Positions 8,614-15,082 of a DNA stretch of 19,437 bases are shown here, in pieces. The notes under the pieces were generated by a model. That model made no database searches. It was not told the origin of the DNA and saw only the letters and a list, made by a program, of their open reading frames with translations. This DNA is from Bacteriovoracaceae bacterium UBA7695. Lineage in GTDB: Bacteria; Bdellovibrionota; Bacteriovoracia; Bacteriovoracales; Bacteriovoracaceae. The translations under genes and the position numbers were made by a program. Within the stretch, counting starts at the first letter, position 1. Each line of letters starts with the position of its first letter. The stretch spans positions 11,579 through 31,015 of the forward strand of contig DLGL01000121.1 in NCBI GenBank assembly GCA_002482685.1, in the 5' to 3' direction.

Positions 8614-9344
8614 TATAGAGCTCCTTCAACTTTTTTAATATCTTCTGGTACATCAACACCCATAAGCATCTGGCCGGTGAGAATAGCACCCAGGGAGTAG
8701 CCATTTTCAAGGGCCCTGAGTTGTTCTAATTTTTCTAAATCTTCAAGTGGCGACATAGGCAGTTTCACAAAATCCAGCAAAGCCTCAGGACGGTAACTAT
8801 AAACACCAATATGCTGATACCAGCTATAAACTTTTCCACCATCCCGATCAAATGGAAGGGACTGGCGGGAAAAATACAAACACTGTTTTGAATTATCAGA
8901 CCATACGGCCTTAACAACATTAGGATTGTTAAAATCTTCTTCGCTACTTTTTCTTTCACGAAGCAAAGTTGTGATGGAGTACTTACTATTCAAATGAAAC
9001 TCCGCCAGCTCTTTTAAGACTTCACCTTTTAATAAAGGCTCATCTCCCTGTACGTTGATAACAAGGTCTGCTTTTTCTTCAGCAAAAAATCTTTTATAGG
9101 CCAGAGCTATTCTTTCAGATCCTGAAGGAACATCATCGTCCACTCTCAGCACTGTTCCACCAAAAGCTTTGACGTGATTTTCAATTTGATCATTATCCGT
9201 CACAACAGCTGTTTTAAAACCAGAGACCTGGCAGTTAGTAAAAACACGCTCGATCATGGATTTCCCGCTAATCATGGCCAGAGGCTTTCCCGGAAAACGA
9301 GAAGAACCAAAACGAGCAGGAATAAGAATCACAACGGATGCCAT
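8613..9344 (-). CDS. kdsB: 3-deoxy-manno-octulosonate cytidylyltransferase (CMP-Kdo synthetase)
   Basis: KdsB couples Kdo to CMP, giving the activated donor for LPS inner-core assembly. The 243-residue protein opens with IPARFGSSRFPGKPL (8-22), the nucleotide-binding signature of the family. It continues with VVTDNDQI, VINVQGDEPLL (about residues 95-105, holding the metal-binding Asp), the segment ending in CLYFSRQSLPF, and HIGVYSYR, all in family order. ATG 9344 has a TAAGG ribosome site about 10 bases ahead. It is the first gene of the kdsB-pyrG-kdsC-membrane protein operon, and the divergent small secreted protein gene begins 121 bases away. A possible sigma-70 promoter lies at 9361-9389. 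Confidence 0.96.
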   Translation of the reverse strand: MASVVILIPARFGSSRFPGKPLAMISGKSMIERVFTNCQVSGFKTAVVTDNDQIENHVKAFGGTVLRVDDDVPSGSERIALAYKRFFAEEKADLVINVQGDEPLLKGEVLKELAEFHLNSKYSITTLLRERKSSEEDFNNPNVVKAVWSDNSKQCLYFSRQSLPFDRDGGKVYSWYQHIGVYSYRPEALLDFVKLPMSPLEDLEKLEQLRALENGYSLGAILTGQMLMGVDVPEDIKKVEGAL

Positions 9345-9360
9345 AGAGGATAAACCTTAA

Positions 9361-9389
9361 GTTTTAATTGACCCCTCAACTTACCTCAA
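9361..9389 (-). promoter_or_regulatory. Possible sigma-70 promoter of the kdsB operon
   Basis: On the minus strand, TTGAGG (9389-9384) and TAAAAC (9366-9361) are separated by 17 bases. Each box matches the consensus at four of six positions. The predicted start point would lie just upstream of the TAAGG ribosome site of kdsB. It is the best candidate in the 121-base divergent spacer, but weak. Confidence 0.25.
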
Positions 9390-9465
9390 ACAGAGCGGCT
9401 ACGACAACCACTTGAGAGCCAAATTCGTCCTTGCGTTAACTCGAGGTGATGCTAAACTTTATTCT

Positions 9466-9810
9466 ATGAGACTCTTATTTACTGTCATTCTTTTGGCGCT
9501 TACATCAGTGGTTTTTCCGCAAGATGATTATCTAATGCAAGATGCCATCACAAAACCTGCTCTAAGCCTTCGCTGTAAGGAGCTGCTCAAAGAAAGAAGT
9601 GAAAAAGTAAAAGTCCAACAACGCTTAAACGCCCTCTTACAGCGCAATCAGGACCTGATCAAGAAGAGTCCGAAGGCGAAACCAAGCATGCATAATCGCC
9701 TCCTCTCTAGTCAGGTTAAAATAAAAAATGAACTTCATCTCACCAATTTAAATATTGAAACCCAGGAAGAAAACATCGTTCGCTCTGGATGTCCGGGAAT
9801 ATCTCTTTAG
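9466..9810 (+). CDS. Small secreted, mostly helical protein of unknown function
   Basis: This 114-residue protein starts with a clear Sec signal peptide (MRLLFTVILLALTSVVFPQ, cut near DDY). The mature part is charged and heptad-like (about residues 36-100, rich in Leu, Lys, Gln and Glu), which suggests a helical hairpin or coiled coil. Two cysteines, one in LRCKEL and one near the C-terminus in SGCPG, could close a disulfide across such a hairpin. A longer frame from TTG 9412 exists but would bury the signal peptide behind 18 residues, so ATG 9466 is chosen; GAGGTGA lies rather far upstream (9443-9449). The TolC-like gene follows 80 bases downstream. The family is not recognised and any role at the cell envelope is inference. 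Confidence 0.65.
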   Translation: MRLLFTVILLALTSVVFPQDDYLMQDAITKPALSLRCKELLKERSEKVKVQQRLNALLQRNQDLIKKSPKAKPSMHNRLLSSQVKIKNELHLTNLNIETQEENIVRSGCPGISL

Positions 9811-9854
9811 TTAATAACTGATTTTACTTCTCAACTTTGTTGATGTTACACTTT

Positions 9855-9882
9855 TCCCGCACACACATACGTTTTTGCGGGA
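9855..9882 (+). promoter_or_regulatory. Hairpin covering the ribosome site of the TolC-like gene
   Basis: A perfect 7-base inverted repeat TCCCGCA (9855-9861) and TGCGGGA (9876-9882) encloses a 14-base loop. The 3' arm contains the first four bases of GGGAGA (9879-9884), the only ribosome site for the TTG start at 9891. Folding would hide that site. No T-run follows on either strand, so it is not an intrinsic terminator. Confidence 0.4.
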
Positions 9883-9890
9883 GATGAGCT

Positions 9891-11372
9891 TTGATAAAGG
9901 CCTTATTTATCTCATTTTTTCTGACCCTAGGGGCCTGGGCCCAGGATGAAGATTTAACATTTTTAGAAAGCAGCATTAGCTCTGACCCCACTACAGCACC
10001 TGTAAAAAGCCGGTGGGCCACTAAACGGCAAGAACCCGGCAACGATAAAGAAGCAGGTTCGGGGCGTGTTTTGGATTTGCGCTCAGTTTTAGAAGAAGGC
10101 TTCAGAAGAAACCCATTTGAACAAATTCGTGGACAGCAACGAGAGCAAATAGAGCTTTTGAAAACTGATGTCTTTCAAAGATTCTGGTTTCCTACAATTG
10201 GGCTGGAGATGCAGTCCTCTAATCACCGCATTGACCGTCTTCATGAATCAACTCAAAGCACTCCACGCATGGGAGCACAGCAAGCACCCAATGGAAGTAT
10301 TGGCCTGGTTTTTGATGAATACACGGTCTTCAATTGGGGAAGAGATTATCTTCAGTACCAAAATGAAAAACAAATTTTAAACCGTAGTAACCAGCAATTG
10401 ACCGAGGCCCGTCGACGGTTAAAATTTGCTCTCATTACGCAATACTTTAATTTGATCCGTTCAAAAGAAATCATGCGAATTAAGCAAGAGCAGCTTCGCC
10501 AGACATCTTTTATTCACAGACTCGCTCGCGAGAGGTTGCAGCTAAGAAAAATCCGGACCCAGGAATATTATCAAACCCGATCAGAGTATCTCAGATCTCA
10601 GACCGAGTATCAGCAAGCACAGTTTGAAGTTGGATTAGAAGAGGAAAAAATTGCAAATCTTCTGGGTGATGAGTACCAGACTTCCTACCGCTCATACGAG
10701 CAGTTGAAGTTTGTTTCTGTTAACACGTCGATGAATGAAGCCTTGAGATCATCCCAGGAACAAAGTCAGCCTTACAGAGATGCTAAAGTGGCCTATGATG
10801 TGGCCTCAAGAAGTTATGAGAAAACCCTTAAAGACAACTTACCACTTCCTAAGTTTGGGGTAAATCTTGGTACCTACCGCACAGGATTTGACCCTGATGG
10901 GACAAGTTGGAATTATCAGACAACCGACAGTAACCGCAACGTTGAGCTTGTTGCTTCAATAAATATGCGTTGGACTCTTTTAGGCGAAGGTGGATTTTTT
11001 AACTCACGCCAGAACCAACAGACATATCTAACTAAAAGAATTGCTGAAATTAATTTTTTCAACACTCGCCGTGAACTTGAAGTTAAAGTCAGAACTATTT
11101 ACAAGACTCTTCGATTTCTTGAAGAAAAAGTGGAGATCGCTCAATTCCAGGCAAAAAATGGTCAGAGTAATTATGACTCCGCTTTGGATAACTATGTTGG
11201 TGGCAGAACAACCTACGCCGACATTAAACTTGCTATTGATAACCTTGTAAACTCTCACATTAATACAGAGAACGTTAAGTATGACCACCTCATTAAAAAA
11301 CTTGAGCTGGCCGACTTTATGGGACTTGAAGATTTCCCCGGGGAAAACTTTGAGTCATTGGCGTCGAGGTAA
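9891..11372 (+). CDS. TolC-family outer membrane efflux/secretion protein
   Basis: TolC-like proteins form trimeric outer-membrane channels with a long periplasmic helical barrel, used by efflux pumps and type I secretion. The 493-residue product has a Sec signal peptide (MIKALFISFFLTLGAWA, cut before QDED). A low-complexity linker then leads to a typical repeat opening, LDLRSVLEEGFRRNP (about 61-75), followed by long amphipathic helices rich in Arg, Gln and Glu, with a second helical half beginning near NEALRSSQ. The only start that keeps the signal peptide is TTG 9891; TGA at 9885 closes the frame just upstream. Its ribosome site GGGAGA is inside a hairpin. The barrel-like gene follows after 3 bases. 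No inner-membrane pump or adaptor gene is adjacent, so the transported substrate is unknown. Confidence 0.85.
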   Translation: MIKALFISFFLTLGAWAQDEDLTFLESSISSDPTTAPVKSRWATKRQEPGNDKEAGSGRVLDLRSVLEEGFRRNPFEQIRGQQREQIELLKTDVFQRFWFPTIGLEMQSSNHRIDRLHESTQSTPRMGAQQAPNGSIGLVFDEYTVFNWGRDYLQYQNEKQILNRSNQQLTEARRRLKFALITQYFNLIRSKEIMRIKQEQLRQTSFIHRLARERLQLRKIRTQEYYQTRSEYLRSQTEYQQAQFEVGLEEEKIANLLGDEYQTSYRSYEQLKFVSVNTSMNEALRSSQEQSQPYRDAKVAYDVASRSYEKTLKDNLPLPKFGVNLGTYRTGFDPDGTSWNYQTTDSNRNVELVASINMRWTLLGEGGFFNSRQNQQTYLTKRIAEINFFNTRRELEVKVRTIYKTLRFLEEKVEIAQFQAKNGQSNYDSALDNYVGGRTTYADIKLAIDNLVNSHINTENVKYDHLIKKLELADFMGLEDFPGENFESLASR

Positions 11373-11375
11373 TTT

Positions 11376-12146
11376 ATGAAATACTTACTGTTACTTGCCC
11401 TCTTCTCCCACACTCTTTTGGCGGCCGATCCTTTTGAGTTAACGGATGAGGAAAAAAATCCAGAGACTGAAGAGATTCTTATAAAGAAACCAGAGAAGTA
11501 TCTTCGCCATGACAGCATGATCTACGATCTAAACACGGATTTAGGAATTAAGGATCAACGTAAGTACACTGGCACCGATGGTAATCGAATTAGTCTGGCC
11601 GGTCACATCTCTGCTGACTACGAACATTTTAACGACATGCTCGGAGTCGACTTTAATTATATGCACCGCTCATCGAAGTACAATCAGATGTGGTATGGGC
11701 TCCAACTTTTTCAACAGAAAACAATGTTTGATGCCATTACACAAAACCAGGACGTCAAGGCCGGTGATGATGCCAATGACGAATCACAGTTTCAACGTCC
11801 TTCGGGCACTAAGGCAAATGTCTTTGGTGCTGGTGTGGGACTCGGTTACCGCTTCAAACTCCTGATGGAATTCTTCCCGACTGAAGATGTTTTTGAAAAT
11901 ATTGATGTATTCGCTAATTTTATAACGATGGATGAGAAATTCATCAATCGTAAGTACAATGGCTATGGACTCACTACGAACTACGGCATTCACAAACGTA
12001 GTAGCACTAATTTTTTCTATGGTGGAAAATTATCTTACAACCTGGCATCAGTTACCCGTAAACCCATCGGTGATGAGGGCAAGTCGGACCGATCGTTTGC
12101 ACTCGGGTGGCTTTCTTTAGGACTTGAGTTGGGTTTTTTCTTCTAG
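11376..12146 (+). CDS. Putative outer-membrane beta-barrel protein, unknown family
   Basis: This 256-residue protein has a Sec signal peptide (MKYLLLLALFSHTLLA, cut before ADPF). An acidic segment is followed by alternating aromatic strands separated by short turns, such as ISLAGHISADYEHF, VFGAGVGLGYRFKLLMEFF and FFYGGKLSYNLASV. It ends in LSLGLELGFFF; a terminal aromatic residue on the last strand is typical of proteins inserted by the Bam machinery. It starts 3 bases after the TolC-like stop, and GAGGT in the end of that gene is its ribosome site, so the two are coupled. It may be a partner or accessory of the channel protein. The barrel is inferred from pattern only; no family is recognised. 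Confidence 0.7.
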   Translation: MKYLLLLALFSHTLLAADPFELTDEEKNPETEEILIKKPEKYLRHDSMIYDLNTDLGIKDQRKYTGTDGNRISLAGHISADYEHFNDMLGVDFNYMHRSSKYNQMWYGLQLFQQKTMFDAITQNQDVKAGDDANDESQFQRPSGTKANVFGAGVGLGYRFKLLMEFFPTEDVFENIDVFANFITMDEKFINRKYNGYGLTTNYGIHKRSSTNFFYGGKLSYNLASVTRKPIGDEGKSDRSFALGWLSLGLELGFFF

Positions 12147-12147
12147 A

Positions 12148-12750
12148 TTATTTTAGCTCAGTAATTACATAGTCCTGACCAGAGAAAAGACTCTGTTCAT
12201 TTTTAATATAAACCTTCGCTTCTTCTACTGTCCCAAATAATCCCAGGCTTACTCTGTACCAGGTGCCTTTGCCTTCAAGTGTCGTTTCATTAATGATGGG
12301 GCTATACCCACGGACAGTAAACCCTTCGGCAAACTGCTTTGCCTCTTCCGTTGTGGGATATGATCCCAACTGAATCGTATATTTACCTACGACACCAGTA
12401 TTTGCGGCTTTAGGCTCTACACTCTGGTTAGTAATCGCCTTATCTTCGGTAGAAAATTTTTCAAGTTCATCAGACAGACGAGTCTTAGACTCATCCATTA
12501 GTTTTTTTAGTTTTTCTTCGTCAGTTAATTTGGAATCTTCTTCAACTGTTTTTTCTACATCTTCTTCAAGGCCTGACTTTAACTCAACTGTTTTTTGATC
12601 TACTGGTTTTATCCCAGCTTCTTCTAAGGTCAGCTTCTTTCCAAGTCTTATACCTAGAGTAAAGCTTGTAACAATTAAAACCACCACCAGTAGCAATACC
12701 AGGATGATCTCTTTTTTTTCAAATACGATAACTTTGTTGTTTTCTTCCAT
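12148..12750 (-). CDS. SPOR-domain membrane protein
   Basis: SPOR domains bind peptidoglycan strands stripped of stem peptides, often at division sites. The 200-residue protein has a short cytoplasmic N-terminus, one transmembrane helix (residues 15-36), an acidic and Lys-rich periplasmic linker (about 45-115) and a C-terminal SPOR domain (about 121-198). In the SPOR domain YTIQLGSYPTTEEAKQFAE and GTWYRVSLGLFGTVEEAKVY show the two-repeat pattern of the family. The architecture is that of FtsN/DedD-like or Bdellovibrionota SPOR proteins. The ATG has no evident ribosome site, and a possible promoter so close that the message might be almost leaderless. The 3' end lies one base from the convergent barrel gene. 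Confidence 0.88.
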   Translation of the reverse strand: MEENNKVIVFEKKEIILVLLLVVVLIVTSFTLGIRLGKKLTLEEAGIKPVDQKTVELKSGLEEDVEKTVEEDSKLTDEEKLKKLMDESKTRLSDELEKFSTEDKAITNQSVEPKAANTGVVGKYTIQLGSYPTTEEAKQFAEGFTVRGYSPIINETTLEGKGTWYRVSLGLFGTVEEAKVYIKNEQSLFSGQDYVITELK

Positions 12751-12756
12751 ATCATT

Positions 12757-12785
12757 ATTTTAGGGTCTTAGCTCATTTTGAGCAA
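12757..12785 (-). promoter_or_regulatory. Possible promoter of the SPOR gene
   Basis: On the minus strand TTGCTC (12785-12780) and TAAAAT (12762-12757) are 17 bases apart. The -10 box matches five of six positions, the -35 box three. Transcription would begin at about the ATG (12750), which fits the absence of a ribosome site. The -35 box overlaps the small inverted repeat GCTCA-TTT-TGAGC (12771-12783). Confidence 0.25.
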
Positions 12786-12793
12786 AACATTTC

Positions 12794-12818
12794 AAATCCG
12801 AACAAACTAGTCGGAATT
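12794..12818 (+). repeat. Imperfect inverted repeat upstream of the Flp pilin gene
   Basis: AAATCCGA (12794-12801) and TCGGAATT (12811-12818) pair over eight positions with one mismatch around a 9-base spacer. It lies 66 bases before the pilin ATG. It could be an operator or a leader-RNA hairpin. No clear sigma-70 boxes were found beside it. Confidence 0.3.
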
Positions 12819-12871
12819 AGGCCCTTCCCATCGCCCATTTCGGCCAGGTGAATTAAAACCCTCTCAGCCAT

Positions 12872-12878
12872 AAGGAGG
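12872..12878 (+). promoter_or_regulatory. Full-consensus ribosome binding site of the Flp pilin gene
   Basis: AAGGAGG lies 5 bases before ATG 12884. It is the strongest ribosome site with a correctly placed start in the window, as expected for a pilin that is needed in many copies compared with the downstream assembly proteins. Confidence 0.8.
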
Positions 12879-12883
12879 CCAAC

Positions 12884-13069
12884 ATGAAATTTACAGCACT
12901 AGTTAAGAATCAAAAAGGGCAAGGAATCATGGAGTACGTCATCATCTCAAGCCTAATTGGCATCTGCTGCCTCGCTATGGTGACTTCATTCGGAAAAGTG
13001 GTGAACGACAAGATCAAAGTTATGAAAGAGAAGGTAGACCGCGAAGTAACCGTTAACTTTAAACGCTAA
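12884..13069 (+). CDS. flp: Flp/Fap-type pilin
   Basis: Flp pilins are the short major subunits of Tad pili. This 61-residue protein has the class layout: a basic leader ending NQKG, then QGIMEYVIISSLIGICCLAM. Cleavage after KG would put Glu at +5 and Tyr at +6, as in Flp pilins, followed by a hydrophobic helix of about 20 residues and a short charged tail. It opens the operon, has an AAGGAGG ribosome site, and its stop shares one base with the next ATG (TAATG). The secretin and CpaF-like ATPase downstream confirm the context. The prepilin peptidase that would process it is not in the window. Confidence 0.88.
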   Translation: MKFTALVKNQKGQGIMEYVIISSLIGICCLAMVTSFGKVVNDKIKVMKEKVDREVTVNFKR

Positions 13070-13347
13070 TGAACCTTATTGCCTGGGTTCTGGCCTTAAG
13101 TTTACTGACGGCCGCCATTTTTGGGGCCGTCATGTTCCATGAGGCTACGGTTTGCCGTCAAAAGGCTTGGCTTAAAAGCACAGAACTCAAAACCAGAACT
13201 CTTCTCCATCGGCCCTCGGATTACGAGCAAAGGGTTGATGCTGCCTGCAAGGTGTATGTGGTGAGGAAATCCAAAACAGTTTCATGGCAGAGGCTTCCAA
13301 ATTATAAGCGTCACGACTTTAAGCTGGATCTACGGGGCAAGATATGA
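13069..13347 (+). CDS. Short membrane-anchored protein of the Tad-like locus
   Basis: Not recognised by family. The 92-residue protein has one N-terminal hydrophobic segment (residues 3-22, MNLIAWVLALSLLTAAIFGA) and then a hydrophilic, Lys/Arg-rich domain of about 65 residues with two cysteines (in TVCRQ and AACKV). There is no Gly before the hydrophobic stretch, so unlike its neighbours it is not obviously a prepilin; the segment may be a signal anchor. Its start overlaps the flp stop (TAATG) with no separate ribosome site, and its end overlaps the next gene (ATGA), so translation should be coupled on both sides. Position suggests a minor pilus or assembly component; that is inference. Confidence 0.7.
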   Translation: MNLIAWVLALSLLTAAIFGAVMFHEATVCRQKAWLKSTELKTRTLLHRPSDYEQRVDAACKVYVVRKSKTVSWQRLPNYKRHDFKLDLRGKI

Positions 13348-13946
13348 AAAATGAAAAAGGTGAAGTCACACTCTTTTGTGTTTTGCTACTCGTAGTTTTA
13401 AGTGGCCTGCTTACTCTTTGTGCTTTGGAGCTTGAGCACTCATTTAGATTGATGAAAAAACGAACGAATCTAATTTTGTGTGTAAAAGAAACTAAAGGTG
13501 AGCTTGATAGATACTTTGTAACTATGGGCCGCTTGAACTGGGTCTTAAAAAATATCAGACTGGCACAGGCCGCTGCCATTTTTTTCCCACCTATTGCACC
13601 CTATGTCCTTTACGCTGAAAAATTACGCAGAGTCACTAAGGGACTTCAGGCAACTGCTCTCATTCCTTATTTTGCCAAGATTATTGAACTGAAGAAACGG
13701 GGGTGTCCTTTGGATCCCCGGCTTGCAATAAACCCTTTTGTCCTCGGAAAAGACTTTGGCTTCCAGCGCACAAGTCTCGGAGCCGCCAAACTTAGGAGTA
13801 AAAAATGGACCTATTATTTTTACGACAAACCTTATGCTCTCTCCCTCACGATAGATGCAACCAGGATGGAAAGCCTTTGGCCAAAAATAATTTACCGGGC
13901 CGAGGAGAAAATGGGGACATTGTCCTCCCTTTTGTCCTCACGCTGA
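13344..13946 (+). CDS. Pseudopilin-like protein of the Tad-like locus
   Basis: This 200-residue protein begins MKNEKGEVTLFCVLLLVVLS: a short charged leader ending in Gly followed directly by a hydrophobic helix (to about residue 30), then LEHSFRLMKKRTN. This resembles the N-termini of minor pilins and pseudopilins of the PilX/GspK or TadE/TadF kind, although Glu +5 is absent. The rest is a basic soluble domain with a second, moderately hydrophobic stretch (LAQAAAIFFPPIAPYVLY, about 73-90) and no recognised fold. It overlaps the preceding gene by 4 bases (ATGA). The next small gene starts inside its 3' part in another frame. A role as minor pilin or tip protein is inferred from the leader and neighbours. 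Confidence 0.7.
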   Translation: MKNEKGEVTLFCVLLLVVLSGLLTLCALELEHSFRLMKKRTNLILCVKETKGELDRYFVTMGRLNWVLKNIRLAQAAAIFFPPIAPYVLYAEKLRRVTKGLQATALIPYFAKIIELKKRGCPLDPRLAINPFVLGKDFGFQRTSLGAAKLRSKKWTYYFYDKPYALSLTIDATRMESLWPKIIYRAEEKMGTLSSLLSSR

Positions 13947-14071
13947 TGACAGCAAGTTTGCTGTTTTTTGGTCTGTTTCTATTAAACAAACTCTACGAAC
14001 ACCGTACAAAGGAGCACTTAAATGCTTTCCAAAATCGCTGGCAATATCTCGAAGCAAAATACAAAGACTAA
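13805..14071 (+). CDS. Small prepilin-like protein, overlapping its neighbours on both sides
   Basis: The supported part is the C-terminal segment: GRGENG, then a hydrophobic helix DIVLPFVLTLMTASLLFFGL and a charged tail LYEHRTKEHLNAFQNRWQYL. Gly directly before a hydrophobic helix again looks like a prepilin leader. Two starts are possible. ATG 13805 has a fine AGGAG at 6 bases but gives a 37-residue leader and a 142-base overlap with the previous gene. TTG 13877 gives a 64-residue protein with a normal-length leader but a poorer ribosome site. The given start follows the ribosome site. The 3' end overlaps the CpaB-like gene by 50 bases. The family may be TadE-like; not sure. Confidence 0.55.
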   Translation: MDLLFLRQTLCSLPHDRCNQDGKPLAKNNLPGRGENGDIVLPFVLTLMTASLLFFGLFLLNKLYEHRTKEHLNAFQNRWQYLEAKYKD

Positions 14072-14450
14072 AGTCTGGTGGGCCAAACTGGCAGTGGCCA
14101 TAGTGATTTCAAATATCTTCTTTTTCATGCTCTTTTCCGGAAGTGAAACGGAAAACCCTGAAGTTTCTACCATACCAGAAGGGTGGGTTGAGATCCAGGT
14201 TAGGGCAGAATTACTTACCCCATTTCACTCTGGAAAAAAGGTTCTCCTTCTGCACCGAAATGGAAGGAAGCGAGTGGAGGCCATGTTAGAAACCTCTCCA
14301 CAAGAACCTGAGGGACGGTTCACGGTTCTGGTAAAAGAATCGGAAGCCCCTGCCCTCTTACAACATGAGTCTTGGGAGATTGTACCGTTTTTAAAAACGC
14401 TCACCTTCTCAAGAATCGCTACGGGAGTTAGTCATGAAATTCGGTATTAG
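14022..14450 (+). CDS. CpaB/RcpC-like pilus assembly protein (short, divergent)
   Basis: The 142-residue protein has one membrane helix (about 19-39, WWAKLAVAIVISNIFFFMLF) and a periplasmic beta-rich domain. In order, GWVEIQVRAELLTPFHSGKK, VLLLHRNGRKRVEAML and RFTVLVKESEAPAL resemble the SAF-like end of CpaB/RcpC, where a strand, a 'G-x-K/R-V' turn and a late valine-rich strand with a peptide-clamping segment recur. CpaB normally precedes the secretin gene, as here with one small gene and the antisense gene between. It is about half the usual CpaB length, with the first SAF part missing, so the call is tentative. AAGGAG 8 bases ahead gives a strong ribosome site inside the previous gene; the 3' end overlaps the next gene by 17 bases. 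Confidence 0.55.
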   Translation: MLSKIAGNISKQNTKTKVWWAKLAVAIVISNIFFFMLFSGSETENPEVSTIPEGWVEIQVRAELLTPFHSGKKVLLLHRNGRKRVEAMLETSPQEPEGRFTVLVKESEAPALLQHESWEIVPFLKTLTFSRIATGVSHEIRY

Positions 14451-14730
14451 TTTATTTTTCTTAGCGTTCATAGGTGGAGCTGCTCATGCCTCACCTATAA
14501 AGATTTTTTTTGAAAAGGATTCTAATCGCGCGACATGGGTAAAAGAAATTTTTACTGTCACTTATCAAATTCCTGAGGATCTGATTGAGCTTAAAGAAGT
14601 GCAAAAATGTGATGGGTTAAAAGAGCGTGGAAAATTAGATCTGTGCTTAAACGACAACGGAGACCTTTTAGTGGTCTCCGTTGATAGTGGATTCATTAAT
14701 GAGTCGCTAAGAATTTTTCAGGCACCATAA
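14434..14730 (+). CDS. Small periplasmic protein of the Tad-like locus
   Basis: Family not recognised. The 98-residue product has a Sec signal peptide (MKFGISLFFLAFIGGAAHA, cut before SPIK) and a mature part of about 79 residues that alternates like beta strands, with two cysteines (VQKCDGL and LDLCLN) able to form a disulfide. ATG 14434 lies within the end of the CpaB-like gene, after GGGAG at 6 bases. It comes immediately before the antisense basic-protein gene, so in sense order it is the last gene before the secretin. A small periplasmic partner of the secretin is one possibility from position alone. Its codons 74-83 form an unusually strong hairpin (14655-14683). Confidence 0.65.
   Translation: MKFGISLFFLAFIGGAAHASPIKIFFEKDSNRATWVKEIFTVTYQIPEDLIELKEVQKCDGLKERGKLDLCLNDNGDLLVVSVDSGFINESLRIFQAP
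14655..14683. other. Perfect 11-bp hairpin inside the small periplasmic protein gene
   Basis: CAACGGAGACC (14655-14665) and GGTCTCCGTTG (14673-14683) are exact inverted repeats around a 7-base loop. On the plus strand no T-run follows. On the minus strand it lies 66 bases after the stop of the antisense basic-protein gene and is followed by TCGTTTA, a poor U-tract, so it may end that transcript weakly or stall polymerases. Confidence 0.6.
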
Positions 14731-14748
14731 AATGGAGACCCAAATGAA

Positions 14749-15045
14749 TTACTTTTTGTCAGCTTTTGGAGCTTTAGCGGCTTTAGGTGCCTTAGGAGCA
14801 GCTTCAGCTTTAACTTTTGGAGCTTTTGGCTCTTTAACTGCTTTAGGTGCCGTAGAAGCTTTCTTCATTGAAGCAGCTTTTACAGTAGCTTTTTTAGCTA
14901 CTTTTTTAACTTCAGGCTTTCCATTTTCATGGATAGCAAACTTAGGCGTAGTTCCTTTGTTTCTGTTAGCTGCTTTTCTTTTAGCACCAGATGCTCTGTG
15001 GTGTGCTTTACGACGGTTTTCAGTAACTGCGGTTCTAGAAGCCAT
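14749..15045 (-). CDS. Small Lys/Ala/Pro-rich basic protein, antisense within the Tad operon
   Basis: This 98-residue, strongly basic protein lacks aromatic residues apart from one Phe. Residues 1-40 form a distinct basic head (TENRRKAHHRASGAKRKAAN, then KGTTPKF). Residues 47-98 are a repetitive tail of Lys, Ala, Pro and Val with recurrent APKA and KAPK units, like histone H1-type tails. It probably binds nucleic acid, as a nucleoid or RNA-associated protein; this is inference from composition. ATG 15045 follows GAGGAG at about 7 bases and is preferred to the upstream ATG 15123, which would cross the likely promoter (15095-15123). It lies opposite the pilus genes, filling the space between the small periplasmic gene and the secretin. 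The long plus-strand frame over it is a shadow. Confidence 0.75.
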   Translation of the reverse strand: MASRTAVTENRRKAHHRASGAKRKAANRNKGTTPKFAIHENGKPEVKKVAKKATVKAASMKKASTAPKAVKEPKAPKVKAEAAPKAPKAAKAPKADKK

Positions 15046-15082
15046 AAGTATCTCCTCAAGGAATAGTCTTAAATTATCAAAT

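Noticed and set aside
8227..8700. Plus-strand 157-codon frame opposite pyrG and kdsB
   Set aside because: It is antisense to two fully conserved enzymes and has no protein-like features of its own.
9412..9465. TTG-started extension of the small secreted protein
   Set aside because: It would place 18 residues ahead of a normal signal peptide.
9855..9882. Hairpin read as an intrinsic terminator for the preceding small gene
   Set aside because: No T-run follows the stem on either strand.
14732..15082. Long hydrophobic N-terminal extension of the secretin frame
   Set aside because: It is the complement of the Lys/Ala-rich antisense gene, and a complete signal peptide begins at TTG 15083.
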